Assembly (NCBI GenBank): GCA_034180045.1
Contig: JAXFOY010000002.1
Coordinates: 1 to 64,000, forward strand
Origin: Eubacterium_B sp034180045
Lineage (GTDB): Bacteria > Bacillota > Clostridia > Peptostreptococcales > Anaerovoracaceae
DNA length: 64,000 nucleotides
Direction of reading: 5' to 3'
Shown here: piece after piece, positions 7,081-16,091 of the stretch
Layout: each line of letters starts with the position of its first letter
Position numbering within the stretch: the first letter of the stretch is position 1
Position numbers and translations under genes: made by a program
The notes under the pieces: generated by a model
Databases searched by the model: none
What the model saw: only the letters and a program-made list of their open reading frames with translations
Told to the model about the DNA's origin: nothing

Positions 7081-8231
7081 ATATGAGAAGAATTAGAAAG
7101 ATGGCGGCGCTAATATATTTTTATGTATATAACAGGCTTATTTCAGTTTTTTGTGCTATGGACGAAAATACCGTGGTCTTTCTGACAGATGCGCGTGATA
7201 GGATAGACGGGAATCTAAAAGCAATTTATGATTTTATGGAGAAATCAAATTGCGATTATAAGAAAATCGTCTTCACAAGAGGCGATAAGAGAAAAGCGAT
7301 GAGTTTCAGGCAGTTCAAAACAATATGCAGGGTCATGACATGTAGCAAGTACATTTTGCTAGATGATTTCTACGGCTTGACAAGTGCTATGAGACTAAGA
7401 AAAAATCAAAAATTGATACAGCTTTGGCATGGCAGCGGAGCATACAAAAAGTTTGGATTTAGCAGGTTATCAAGTGATTTGTCAGGAAGCCGTGTTCACG
7501 GCGGTTATAGGAAGTATACAGGAGTTACCGTAAGTTCGGAAGGCGTTCGTGAATGTTTTGCTGAAGCGTTTGATATTCCGCTTGATAGGGTTGAGGCGCT
7601 TGGAAGTCCTCGTACGGATGTGCTGTTTGATATTGATTACTCGGTAAAAGCTAAATCAAAGCTGATAGAAAAATATCCTAAGCTTGAGGGGAAAAAAATT
7701 ATTTTGTTTGCACCCACCTATAGGGGCGGGCGAGTTGAGCAGGCTGACTACGATTTTGATAAACTTTCTCCTAAAGAACTGATAAACGAAATAAGCGGCA
7801 GCATTATATTAGTGAGATGGCATCCGGCACTGCTTGCAAATATTAAAAACGGAACCAGGCATTTTGATTTGCCTGAGGGAATGATAGATGTTTCGGAATA
7901 TGAAGACGTAAATGAGCTGATTGCATCCGCAGATGTGCTTATAACTGACTATTCGTCAATAATCTTTGACTGGTTTATTACTAAAAAACCTATTGTTTTC
8001 TATTTGTATGATATGGGCGAGTACGAGGGGGCGAGAGGTCTTTATTTTGAGCTTGAAGAATATATATACGGGACTTTGGCCGTGAACTTTGACGAACTTG
8101 TTGATGCGATAAAAACTCCTGAATTTTGCTCGGAAAAGCGAGATGAATTTAATAGACGTTTTATGATGGCTTGTGACGGTCGTTCATGTGAAAAGGTATG
8201 CAAATGGATATTTGAAGAGGAGCTAAGATAG
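7077..8231 (+). CDS. CDP-glycerol/CDP-ribitol phosphotransferase family protein
   Basis: A 384-residue protein of the TagB/TagF family, which moves glycerol-phosphate or ribitol-phosphate from the CDP-activated form onto a growing polymer. Two family signatures are visible: LWHGSGAYKKFG, with the catalytic His, and TDYSSIIFDW near the C-terminus. A hydrophobic, basic N-terminus probably binds it to the inner membrane face. It overlaps the flippase gene by four bases (ATGA). With tarI and tarJ in the same operon the donor is probably CDP-ribitol, but glycerol cannot be ruled out from sequence. Confidence 0.85.
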   Translation: MNMRRIRKMAALIYFYVYNRLISVFCAMDENTVVFLTDARDRIDGNLKAIYDFMEKSNCDYKKIVFTRGDKRKAMSFRQFKTICRVMTCSKYILLDDFYGLTSAMRLRKNQKLIQLWHGSGAYKKFGFSRLSSDLSGSRVHGGYRKYTGVTVSSEGVRECFAEAFDIPLDRVEALGSPRTDVLFDIDYSVKAKSKLIEKYPKLEGKKIILFAPTYRGGRVEQADYDFDKLSPKELINEISGSIILVRWHPALLANIKNGTRHFDLPEGMIDVSEYEDVNELIASADVLITDYSSIIFDWFITKKPIVFYLYDMGEYEGARGLYFELEEYIYGTLAVNFDELVDAIKTPEFCSEKRDEFNRRFMMACDGRSCEKVCKWIFEEELR

Positions 8232-8235
8232 AAAG

Positions 8236-9627
8236 GTGAATACAAGTAAAAAGAACAGCAGAATTTTTAACAGAGGAATTTATCCTAAAAAGCGTCTTGC
8301 CGCATGCTTTGACTTCGACTTTATAATAAATGTGCTTTTAGTTTTATACTCTTTGCTTTTTATTATGTTTAATACTTTGCCGGCAAAACCCGTAATAAAA
8401 TGGGTAGAGAGATTGGAAATTATTGTAGGCGGATTACTTTTTGCGGCGGCAGCAGTTAAGTTTTTTGTGGAAAAAGAAGACCGTCATTTGCTTAAAAGAA
8501 GACCGCTGATACTTATATGTGTTTATGTTGCGATTAGATTTATCTCTTGGAAAAGCGCAGGTTTTGACTACAGTACTATTAGAACCGTTTATTTTGAAAT
8601 CATATATTTAGTCGCAATAAACGAGATGATAGTCTCAAAGAGATTATTAAAGAGACGCATTTTGCCTTTGCTCATTTTGATAAATCTTTCCTTAAATATT
8701 ATGGAATGCCTCTGTTTTGCGTTCATTAAAATTTCACCTGACGGTTATGTTTCTCAGCTTCTTACAAAATATACATTTTTTGACTTGATGGATTCCCGCT
8801 CGTTTATGTATATAAATCCGAATACAATGGGGATTATGACCGCATTTGCAATGATATCCATGTTTATTATCCTGCCTAAGGATTTACTTAGAGTTCATAA
8901 AATTTTAGCGGCGATATACTTTGGATTTTCGCTTGTGATGTTGGTTAATTCTCATTGCAGAAGTGCAGAGCTTGCTGTTTTCATAGCCGTTTTATCATAT
9001 ATCATCGTAAAATATATCAAGATATTAAATGCGAAAAAGTTAACGCTTTGCCTACTGGTACTGTCTGTATTTGTTACAGGTGCAATCTACGGATATATGC
9101 ATGCGCATTCACAAAGCGGTGTGGCTGTTGGTTGGATGCATAGTTTTAATGAAAATGAATACAAGCTGAATCTAAAGAGCAGCGGAAGATATAACATATG
9201 GAAGACAGGAATGCTTGCAAGCGAGGGGAAAAAACTGTTTGGAAGCGGAAGCCTCACCGGTGAAATGGCTGACCGAAACGCGTATGCAAAGGAGTTTTGG
9301 TCTGAAAAATATAGCGATCAGCTTGAGTTTGAGCCTACTGTTTTAGGACCGCACAGCGGATATTTCGGAATGCTGTTTACAACAGGTTTTGCGGGATTCT
9401 TCATATATATATCACTTTTATTTTATATGATGAGTAAGAGCAAGCTGATGGATAAAGATAATTGGTATCTTGCGATGATATTTATAATTATCGTAAATCA
9501 CTTAGAATGCTTCTTTATCGTAAGTCGTTTCTTCATCTGTTTGATGATGCTGTTGATATTGTCGGCAAGGGATGATGAAGATGAGAGCGAAGCTTTGGAT
9601 GTATATCTATTAAACTTAAGCAATTAA
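8236..9627 (+). CDS. O-antigen ligase/polymerase (Wzy-like) membrane protein
   Basis: A 463-residue protein with about ten or more hydrophobic segments. It has a large extracytoplasmic loop (roughly residues 285-380) containing a SSGRYNIWKTG stretch, the hallmark of the O-antigen ligase/polymerase (Wzy_C, RfaL) fold. Such enzymes join lipid-linked repeat units outside the membrane. With the flippase at the head of the operon it suggests a Wzx/Wzy-type assembly. The start is uncertain: the GTG at 8236 has GAGGAG 14 bases before it, a long spacing, and no ATG lies nearby. Confidence 0.75.
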   Translation: MNTSKKNSRIFNRGIYPKKRLAACFDFDFIINVLLVLYSLLFIMFNTLPAKPVIKWVERLEIIVGGLLFAAAAVKFFVEKEDRHLLKRRPLILICVYVAIRFISWKSAGFDYSTIRTVYFEIIYLVAINEMIVSKRLLKRRILPLLILINLSLNIMECLCFAFIKISPDGYVSQLLTKYTFFDLMDSRSFMYINPNTMGIMTAFAMISMFIILPKDLLRVHKILAAIYFGFSLVMLVNSHCRSAELAVFIAVLSYIIVKYIKILNAKKLTLCLLVLSVFVTGAIYGYMHAHSQSGVAVGWMHSFNENEYKLNLKSSGRYNIWKTGMLASEGKKLFGSGSLTGEMADRNAYAKEFWSEKYSDQLEFEPTVLGPHSGYFGMLFTTGFAGFFIYISLLFYMMSKSKLMDKDNWYLAMIFIIIVNHLECFFIVSRFFICLMMLLILSARDDEDESEALDVYLLNLSN

Positions 9628-9643
9628 TGATTGGAGAGTCAGA

Positions 9644-10369
9644 ATGAAATCTAAGAATGTTTACGGTGTGATTTTAGCAGGTGGAATCGGCAGTCGTATG
9701 GGCGATTCCAAACTACCTAAGCAATATATGAATATAGGCGGAAAGCCGATAATTATTCATACATTGGAGAAATTTTGTCTGTATGACAGCTTCGAAGAAA
9801 TCATTATAGCTTGTCCTAAACAGTGGTTGGAGCATACCAGGGGCTTGGTTTCCAAATATATCTCAGACGAAGAGAAAATATCGGTAATTGAAGGCGGGGA
9901 AGTGCGCAACGAAACTATAGTTAACTCTATCAATTTTATAGGCGGAAAATATGGAATTGATGAGGAAACTGTTGTTGTTACTCACGATGCGGTAAGACCT
10001 TTTGTAACATACAAGATGATAAATGATAATATTTTGGCGGCAAAGGACTTTGGCGCATGCGATACAGTGATTCCGGCGACAGATACCATTGTTGTAAGTG
10101 AAGACGGAGTTTTTATTTCAGATATTCCTAACAGAGCAAAGATTTATCAAGGGCAAACACCGCAGAGCTTCAAGGCAAAAAGATTTATGGAGCTTTATGA
10201 AAATACCGAAGAAGATGTCAAATCCATTCTTACAGATGCGGCAAAGGTATTCACACTAAATGGAGAAAAAGTGCATTTGATAAATGGAGAAACGTTTAAT
10301 ATAAAGATTACTTATCCATATGATATCGCAGTTGCAGAAGCTTTGTTAAAGGGAGAAGTTGAATGTTAA
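9644..10369 (+). CDS. tarI: Ribitol-5-phosphate cytidylyltransferase
   Basis: A 241-residue nucleotidyltransferase of the IspD/TarI family, making CDP-ribitol from CTP and D-ribitol 5-phosphate. The CTP-binding motif LAGGIGSRMG, the THDAVRPF motif and IYQGQTPQSF are present. TarI rather than IspD is favoured because tarJ overlaps it by seven bases and polymer genes surround it; the KYISDEEKISVIEGGEVRNET stretch also looks more like TarI. Because the MEP genes dxr and ispG lie about 9 kb away, a second role as IspD remains possible. GGAG sits ten bases before the ATG. Confidence 0.85.
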   Translation: MKSKNVYGVILAGGIGSRMGDSKLPKQYMNIGGKPIIIHTLEKFCLYDSFEEIIIACPKQWLEHTRGLVSKYISDEEKISVIEGGEVRNETIVNSINFIGGKYGIDEETVVVTHDAVRPFVTYKMINDNILAAKDFGACDTVIPATDTIVVSEDGVFISDIPNRAKIYQGQTPQSFKAKRFMELYENTEEDVKSILTDAAKVFTLNGEKVHLINGETFNIKITYPYDIAVAEALLKGEVEC

Positions 10370-11388
10370 ATACGGTTTATCGCCTGACGGGACCGAGAAA
10401 AATCGAGGTTCAGTTCAGCGATATAAATCTTTTGGACAATAAAATAATAGTAAGACCTGAGGCTCTTAGCATATGTCATGCGGACCAAAGATATTACCAG
10501 GGGCTAAGGCCTCCTGCAATCATGAAGAAAAAATTGCCTATGGCACTTATACATGAAGCTTGCGGAAAGGTTATTTTCTCTGACTCAAAAAATATAAAAG
10601 CAGGAAGCAGAGTCGTTATGATTCCTAACATGCCTGTGGAATCCGATGAATTTATAGAAGAAAATTATCTTAGGAGCAGCAAATTCAGGGCAAGCGGAAC
10701 AGACGGCTTTATGCAGGATCTTGTCAGCTTGGATGAGGACAGGGTTGTTGTTGCACCTGAGAATATGGAGCTTAACATACTGGCTTTTACGGAGTTTGTT
10801 TCGATTTCCTACCATGCTGTCGAAAGGTTTAAGAAGCTGAGTCACGGCAGGAAAAACTCGCTGGCGGTCTGGGGCGATGGAAATCTTGCGTATTGCACAG
10901 CTTTGCTCATAAGATATGCGTTTCCTGAGTCTAAACTCTATGTTTTTGGAACTCATGATGAAAAGCTGGCAAGGTTCAGCTTTGCTGATGAAACCTGTAA
11001 TATACGCGAAGTTCCGGAAAATATAAAGATAGATCACGCTTTTGAATGTGTGGGGGGCGAAGGATCGGCAGATGCAATTGAACAAATTATAGATTTGGTT
11101 ATGCCGGAAGCCGCAGTCGCACTCATGGGTGTGAGCGAAAATAAGGTGCCTGTTAATACGCGAATGGTTCTGGAAAAGGGGCTGTGCTTATTTGGAAATA
11201 GCAGGAGCGGTCGAAAAGATTTTGTCGGGGTCTTTGAAATGTATAAAACACATCCTCAAATACCGCGCTATCTTGAGACAATAGTGGGGGATGTGGTTGA
11301 AATAAATAAAATAGAAGATATAACGGAAGCCTTTGACATTGATGCCAGAAGCAGATGCGGAAAGACGATAATGCACTGGAATATATAG
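10363..11388 (+). CDS. tarJ: Ribulose-5-phosphate reductase
   Basis: A 341-residue zinc-dependent medium-chain dehydrogenase of the TarJ type, reducing D-ribulose 5-phosphate to D-ribitol 5-phosphate with NADPH; TarI then activates the product. Candidate zinc ligands are Cys in SICHADQRYY and His-Glu in LIHEACG. The structural four-Cys zinc loop of many alcohol dehydrogenases is absent, as is usual for TarJ. The nucleotide-binding region (AVWGDGNLAY) is in the middle. It overlaps tarI by seven bases, as in other CDP-ribitol gene pairs. Confidence 0.85.
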   Translation: MLNTVYRLTGPRKIEVQFSDINLLDNKIIVRPEALSICHADQRYYQGLRPPAIMKKKLPMALIHEACGKVIFSDSKNIKAGSRVVMIPNMPVESDEFIEENYLRSSKFRASGTDGFMQDLVSLDEDRVVVAPENMELNILAFTEFVSISYHAVERFKKLSHGRKNSLAVWGDGNLAYCTALLIRYAFPESKLYVFGTHDEKLARFSFADETCNIREVPENIKIDHAFECVGGEGSADAIEQIIDLVMPEAAVALMGVSENKVPVNTRMVLEKGLCLFGNSRSGRKDFVGVFEMYKTHPQIPRYLETIVGDVVEINKIEDITEAFDIDARSRCGKTIMHWNI

Positions 11389-11407
11389 GCTTGATAGGAG
11401 TGTGAAC

Positions 11408-13135
11408 ATGGCACCTAAAGTTTCGGTAATAGTGCCAATTTATAATGTAAAACAATATCTTGACAATATGCTTAAGTCACTTGAGGCGCAAAGTCTTAAG
11501 GATTTTGAGATAATTCTTATAGATGACGGAAGTTTTGACGGAACAGCTGATATTGCAATCAGTCATGCCCAAAAAGATGAAAGATACCGCTATATAAGAC
11601 AGGAAAATGCGGGAGTTTCGGCGGCAAGAAACCGCGGCATCGAGGAAGCGACGGGGGAGTATCTTGCGTTTTATGATGCTGATGACATAATTCCGGAAAC
11701 TGCGCTTGAAGCGATGTATAAGACATCTAAAAAGAGAAATGCAGATATGACCGTTGGTATAATGGAGGAAAAGAGTCTTGGAGACTCTCTTCTTTATATG
11801 CATTCTGTAAAGCTTGCGGCACAAAAGACGATAAATGTTATGGATAAACACCTATTCGGTGCCTGGTCGGTATGCAATAAGCTCTTCAGGCGAAATTTCA
11901 TTATCGAAAACGACTTGAGGTTCGAAATCCTCAAAAATGCGGAAGACGGAGTTTTTACATTTTGTGTACTGCAAAAAGCTAAAGTTATTTGCGGCTGCAG
12001 AACCATAGCATATAATTATATTAAAAGACCGTTTTGGGAAGCGGCATCTGCAACTCAGACGATAAGCCGTTCTTATATGGAAAGTCTTCTTTCGTCTCAC
12101 GACAGAATTCTCAATGAGGCTGAAAAACTTGCAGATAGGACATTCAAAGGAAATCAGTCGCAAATAAGCGAATATTTAAGACCATTATACATCCGTTATA
12201 TAGAAGGTGAGCTTCTTAACGGATACTATAGAGGGATTTGGCGTTGTGATGAAGATTTGACATCCGGAATAAATGAAAGGCTTTTTGAATACAAAAAAAA
12301 TATCAGAGTATCGGATTGGAAGGCCTTGTGTAAAAGGCACGGTGATATAAATCTTGAGTACGGATTAATACCGCTTGATGAATTGAGCGAAAGACCTTTG
12401 GTTTCGATAATTTTGACATCCGAGTCAGAGCCGGAGCTATTGAATCTGCAAATTATGAGCTTATACAACCAGCTATTTCCACGTTTTGAAATTCTTATAG
12501 GAAAGAGCAAGGCGCATAATATAAGAGAAGAACTAAGATGCAAACAAAACCTTAAGTTTTGTGACGACATCGGTATGAGCAAGCTTGAATTCGCAAAGAA
12601 CGCTTTTGATTTGTCAAAGGGTGAATATATCATATTTTCGGATGAAGTGACTTACTTCACTAAAAATACACTTAAGAACATGTGGAATTTGCTGGAAACA
12701 AAGAAACTCGGATGTGCATCGGTAATGGTAAAAGCTTTTGATGGCAAGGACTACACATATATAGAAATGATAAACGGAATGTACGGTTACAGTTTTCTGA
12801 AATCAAGAAGAATATTCAAAGACGGATTTACATCAAATAAGATGTTTAGACGATCTGTTCTTCTTGCAAAGGAAGATTTTCCCGTTAAATATGATAGTAG
12901 AGCCGGCATTTATTTTTCTTTCAAATCAATCAGTTGTGAAGGGATAAGAAAATCAGCTATGATAGCGCCTCAAAACGACGCTAAGATAAAATCTGTGATT
13001 GAAAGCTGTAAGGGCGGTTTCTTTAATAGAATTAACGCAAGAGTAAACAAGGGCGTTGATAAAATCATGTATAATGTAAAAAAATATTTAACAAAAGACG
13101 ATTTGAATAGAATCAGGAAAAGGTTCAAAAAATAA
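11408..13135 (+). CDS. Family 2 glycosyltransferase with a second GT-A-like half
   Basis: A 575-residue protein. Residues 1-250 are a standard GT2 domain (VSVIVPIYNVKQYLDNML, IDDGSFDGT, then the DADD metal-binding motif), so it should transfer a sugar from a nucleotide donor. From about residue 335 a second stretch begins again with RPLVSIILTSESEPELLNLQ and later KGEYIIFSDE. It looks like a decayed second GT-A domain lacking a clear DxD. The start at 11408 is preferred over GTG at 11402, because ATAGGAG ends seven bases before the ATG. The acceptor is unknown, presumably the repeat unit of the surface polymer. Confidence 0.8.
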   Translation: MAPKVSVIVPIYNVKQYLDNMLKSLEAQSLKDFEIILIDDGSFDGTADIAISHAQKDERYRYIRQENAGVSAARNRGIEEATGEYLAFYDADDIIPETALEAMYKTSKKRNADMTVGIMEEKSLGDSLLYMHSVKLAAQKTINVMDKHLFGAWSVCNKLFRRNFIIENDLRFEILKNAEDGVFTFCVLQKAKVICGCRTIAYNYIKRPFWEAASATQTISRSYMESLLSSHDRILNEAEKLADRTFKGNQSQISEYLRPLYIRYIEGELLNGYYRGIWRCDEDLTSGINERLFEYKKNIRVSDWKALCKRHGDINLEYGLIPLDELSERPLVSIILTSESEPELLNLQIMSLYNQLFPRFEILIGKSKAHNIREELRCKQNLKFCDDIGMSKLEFAKNAFDLSKGEYIIFSDEVTYFTKNTLKNMWNLLETKKLGCASVMVKAFDGKDYTYIEMINGMYGYSFLKSRRIFKDGFTSNKMFRRSVLLAKEDFPVKYDSRAGIYFSFKSISCEGIRKSAMIAPQNDAKIKSVIESCKGGFFNRINARVNKGVDKIMYNVKKYLTKDDLNRIRKRFKK

Positions 13136-13136
13136 T

Positions 13137-14273
13137 ATGATGTTCATTATTGCTGTTTTTCGCGGACTTCTAAACTTTATATATTTTTTCTTTAAGCTTT
13201 TTCCGCTTAGGAATAAAGTAACTTTGCTGAGCAGACAAGGAAACTTTGCCGGCGATGATTTTTTGATGCTTGCAGAGAAAATTAAGAATCAAAGCCCTAA
13301 AACAGAGGTTAAAATTCTTTGTAAAAAACTGAACAAAAATCCGCTTGGAGCTGTTTCTTACGGAGTACATATATTAGCACAGATGTTTCACATTGCAAGT
13401 AGCAAAGCGGTTGTAATCGATTCATACTGCATTCCCGTGAGCATTCTGAAACATAGAAAAAATCTTAGGATAGTTCAAATATGGCATGCACTCGGCGCAC
13501 TTAAAAAATTTGGATTAAGTATAGTGGGTGAGGGCGAGGGCAGCAGCCAAAATATAGCTGTGGCAATGCGTATGCATAGAAACTACACCTATGTTTTGGC
13601 AAGCGGTAAAGCGTGCGTTTTACCGTATATGGAGGCATTCGGATGTGAAGAAAATCAGATTGTAGTGGGTTCTCTACCAAGAGTTGAAATGCTTTTGTCA
13701 GATAATGCAAGAGATGAAAGCCTCAAGAAAATAATTTCCAGATACCCGAAGATTGAAGCATCAAAGATTTACGATAAAAAGATTATAATATATGCGCCTA
13801 CATTCAGAAAGAATATTGATGTCTCAAATGAGGTTTTGAGTTTGATAGATGCAATTAAAAGCGATGAGCGTATTATAATTATAAAAAAACACCCTCTGAT
13901 GAAGCTCAATGTGAATTCATCGGAAAACCTCATAGTCGATGAGGAATTTTCAACAGCGGAAATGCTCTATGCGGCGGATGTTGTGATTACCGACTATTCA
14001 GCCATAGTATTTGAGGCTGCATTGCTTGAGAAAGCTTTGTGCTTTTATGCTTTTGACTTAGATGAGTACGAATCAAAAAGAAGTTTTTACCTAAACTATA
14101 GAGTCGATATGCCGGGTGATGTTTGCAAAGCTCCCGGTGAAGTGAAAGATGTGCTCGATAAAAATTTATTTGATTTTGAAAAGATAAGAGCGTTTGCGGC
14201 AGCGTATATAGAAGAGACGGAGCACGTGACAGAGCGGCTTGCGGAACTTGTACTGAACGGTAAGAAAAAATGA
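13137..14273 (+). CDS. Second CDP-alditol phosphotransferase (TagF/TarL-like)
   Basis: A 378-residue member of the same family as the gene at 7077. It carries IWHALGALKKFG (catalytic His) and TDYSAIVFEA, the substrate-binding signature. Its hydrophobic N-terminus (about residues 1-22) suggests membrane attachment. Two transferases in one cluster fit either two alditol-phosphates per repeat unit or separate priming and extending steps. It starts one base after the glycosyltransferase stop and is the last gene of the operon. No clear terminator follows. Confidence 0.83.
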   Translation: MMFIIAVFRGLLNFIYFFFKLFPLRNKVTLLSRQGNFAGDDFLMLAEKIKNQSPKTEVKILCKKLNKNPLGAVSYGVHILAQMFHIASSKAVVIDSYCIPVSILKHRKNLRIVQIWHALGALKKFGLSIVGEGEGSSQNIAVAMRMHRNYTYVLASGKACVLPYMEAFGCEENQIVVGSLPRVEMLLSDNARDESLKKIISRYPKIEASKIYDKKIIIYAPTFRKNIDVSNEVLSLIDAIKSDERIIIIKKHPLMKLNVNSSENLIVDEEFSTAEMLYAADVVITDYSAIVFEAALLEKALCFYAFDLDEYESKRSFYLNYRVDMPGDVCKAPGEVKDVLDKNLFDFEKIRAFAAAYIEETEHVTERLAELVLNGKKK

Positions 14274-14298
14274 TGAACGAATTATCTTTGGGGATTTA

Positions 14299-14327
14299 TT
14301 GTTTATTATGAGGGTATAAAATATAAA
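14299..14327 (+). promoter_or_regulatory. Possible promoter for trxB
   Basis: TTGTTT (14299-14304) and TATAAA (14322-14327) are spaced by 17 bp. Both boxes are imperfect. Confidence 0.4.
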
Positions 14328-14361
14328 ATTAAATTTGACATAGGATAAATAGGAGGAAGCA

Positions 14362-15279
14362 ATGTACGATATTATAGTTGTAGGTGCAGGTCCTGCCGGT
14401 CTTACAGCAGCCATCTATGGCGTGCGTGGAGGCAAAACTGTTTTGATGATAGAAAAATTGAGCTATGGAGGTCAGATTATAAATACACCTGAGGTGGAAA
14501 ATTATCCTGGAACAGGTATTATATCCGGTTTTCAGCTGGCTACAGATATGTATGAACAGGCTACTAAGCTCGGCGCAGAACTCGATTTTGGAGAGGTAAA
14601 CGGCATAGAAAAATTGGCAAGCGGTGGATTTAAGGTGACAACTGACGGAGGACAGACTCATGAAGCTAAGAGCATTATTTTGGCGACAGGTGTAAAGAGC
14701 AGACCGCTTGGCGTTGACAATGAGGAAAAACTTACAGGCGCAGGCATATCATACTGTGCAACCTGTGACGGAGCCTTTTTCAGAAATAAGGATGTAGCCA
14801 TAATGGGCGGCGGAAATACGGCACTTGAGGATGCTGAGTACATGTCAACTTTGGCAAATAAGGTATATTTGATTCACAGAAGAGATAAATTCCGCGGAGA
14901 TCAGATAACCGTTGACAGACTAAGTAAAAAGGAAAACGTAGAGTTTATATTTGATAGTGTGGCAAGCGAAGTCAAAGGCGAAACCAAGGTTGAGTCGCTC
15001 GTTTTGGAAAACACTAAAACAGGTGAGATTAGAGAAGTAAATGTTCAGGGAGTTTTCGTTGCCTATGGACATATTGCGCAAAATGATGCATTTGCTGAAC
15101 TGACAGAACTTGACTCGACAGGATTCTTTACATCAGGTGAAGACTGCATGACGAAAAGCGAGGGTATTTTTGTCGCAGGAGATTGCAGAGCGAAGTCACG
15201 GAGACAGCTTGTAACCGCAACATCAGACGGAGCGGTGGCAGCGATGAATGCAATAGATTATCTAAATGCTCATGAATAA
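14362..15279 (+). CDS. trxB: Thioredoxin reductase
   Basis: A 305-residue flavoprotein of normal length that passes electrons from NADPH through FAD and a redox-active disulfide to thioredoxin. Seen are the FAD-binding GAGPAGL near the N-terminus, the active-site CATC (Cys132 and Cys135), the NAD(P)H-binding GGGNTALEDA and the C-terminal FAD motif FVAGDCR. The last is followed by RRQLVTATSDG, typical of low-molecular-weight TrxB. AGGAGG eight bases before ATG sets the start. It appears to be transcribed alone, between the polymer operon and pyrH. Confidence 0.93.
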   Translation: MYDIIVVGAGPAGLTAAIYGVRGGKTVLMIEKLSYGGQIINTPEVENYPGTGIISGFQLATDMYEQATKLGAELDFGEVNGIEKLASGGFKVTTDGGQTHEAKSIILATGVKSRPLGVDNEEKLTGAGISYCATCDGAFFRNKDVAIMGGGNTALEDAEYMSTLANKVYLIHRRDKFRGDQITVDRLSKKENVEFIFDSVASEVKGETKVESLVLENTKTGEIREVNVQGVFVAYGHIAQNDAFAELTELDSTGFFTSGEDCMTKSEGIFVAGDCRAKSRRQLVTATSDGAVAAMNAIDYLNAHE

Positions 15280-15306
15280 ATAGAAGAATACTGAAGCAAA
15301 AAGAAA

Positions 15307-15335
15307 TTCCAATGCAAGGGTGAATATGTTATAAT
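15307..15335 (+). promoter_or_regulatory. Promoter of the pyrH-polC block
   Basis: A perfect TATAAT (15330-15335) has an extended -10 TG two bases upstream. A weak TTCCAA (15307-15312) lies 17 bp further up. Confidence 0.6.
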
Positions 15336-15368
15336 GGCTTTAGTAAAAATCTAAATAAGGAGCTAAAT

Positions 15369-16073
15369 ATGGAACCAGTTTATAAGCGCGTACTTCTTAA
15401 GATAAGTGGAGAAGCACTGGCCGGTGACAAAAAGTTCGGTATATCTGACGAAACTACAAACACTGTAGCAAAGCAGATTAAAGAACTCTGCGATTTAGGT
15501 GTAGAAACTGCGATTGTAGTGGGCGGCGGAAATTTTTGGAGAGGTCGCAGCAGCGAGAATATGGATCGTGCGACGGCAGACTATATAGGCATGCTTGCTA
15601 CGGTTATGAATGCACTTGCCCTGGAATCCGCTTTGAACATACACGGAGTGAAGGCGAGAGTGCAGACAGCAATCGAGATGAGAGAAATAGCGGAGCCATA
15701 TGCGAGAATGAAGGCCATAAGCAGACTTGAGCGCAAAGAAGTTGTGATTTTCGGAGCAGGAACAGGAAATCCTTTTTTCTCCACCGATACGACAGCAGCG
15801 TTAAGAGCGGCGGAAATGGACGCGGATGTTATACTTCTTGCAAAGAATGTGGATGCGGTTTACTCTGACGATCCGGAGCTCAACCCTAATGCGGAAAAAT
15901 TTGATTCTTTAACATTCAAAGAAGTTGTTGATAAGGATTTGAAAGTTATGGATTTGACCGCTGCTACACTTTGTAAAGATAACGGCATAGCTATACATGT
16001 GTTCGGCGTTTCAGGAGAAGGAAACATCATGAAGGCTGTATGCGGCGAAAAAATTGGTACAATTATCAGATAG
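15369..16073 (+). CDS. pyrH: UMP kinase
   Basis: A 234-residue bacterial uridylate kinase of the amino acid kinase fold, phosphorylating UMP to UDP with ATP. The N-terminal LKISGEALAG, the glycine motif VVGGGNFWRGR and the nucleotide-binding region FGAGTGNPFFSTDTTAALRA are all present, and length is normal. It is the first gene of the pyrH-frr-uppS-cdsA-dxr-rseP-ispG-polC series, a widely conserved order in Firmicutes (tsf usually lies just upstream, but here trxB does). Confidence 0.95.
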   Translation: MEPVYKRVLLKISGEALAGDKKFGISDETTNTVAKQIKELCDLGVETAIVVGGGNFWRGRSSENMDRATADYIGMLATVMNALALESALNIHGVKARVQTAIEMREIAEPYARMKAISRLERKEVVIFGAGTGNPFFSTDTTAALRAAEMDADVILLAKNVDAVYSDDPELNPNAEKFDSLTFKEVVDKDLKVMDLTAATLCKDNGIAIHVFGVSGEGNIMKAVCGEKIGTIIR

Positions 16074-16091
16074 TTATTATAGGAGGAAGAG

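Noticed and set aside
9644..10369. ispD as the name of the cytidylyltransferase
   Set aside because: The overlap with tarJ and the surrounding polymer genes favour tarI; kept only as a possible second role.
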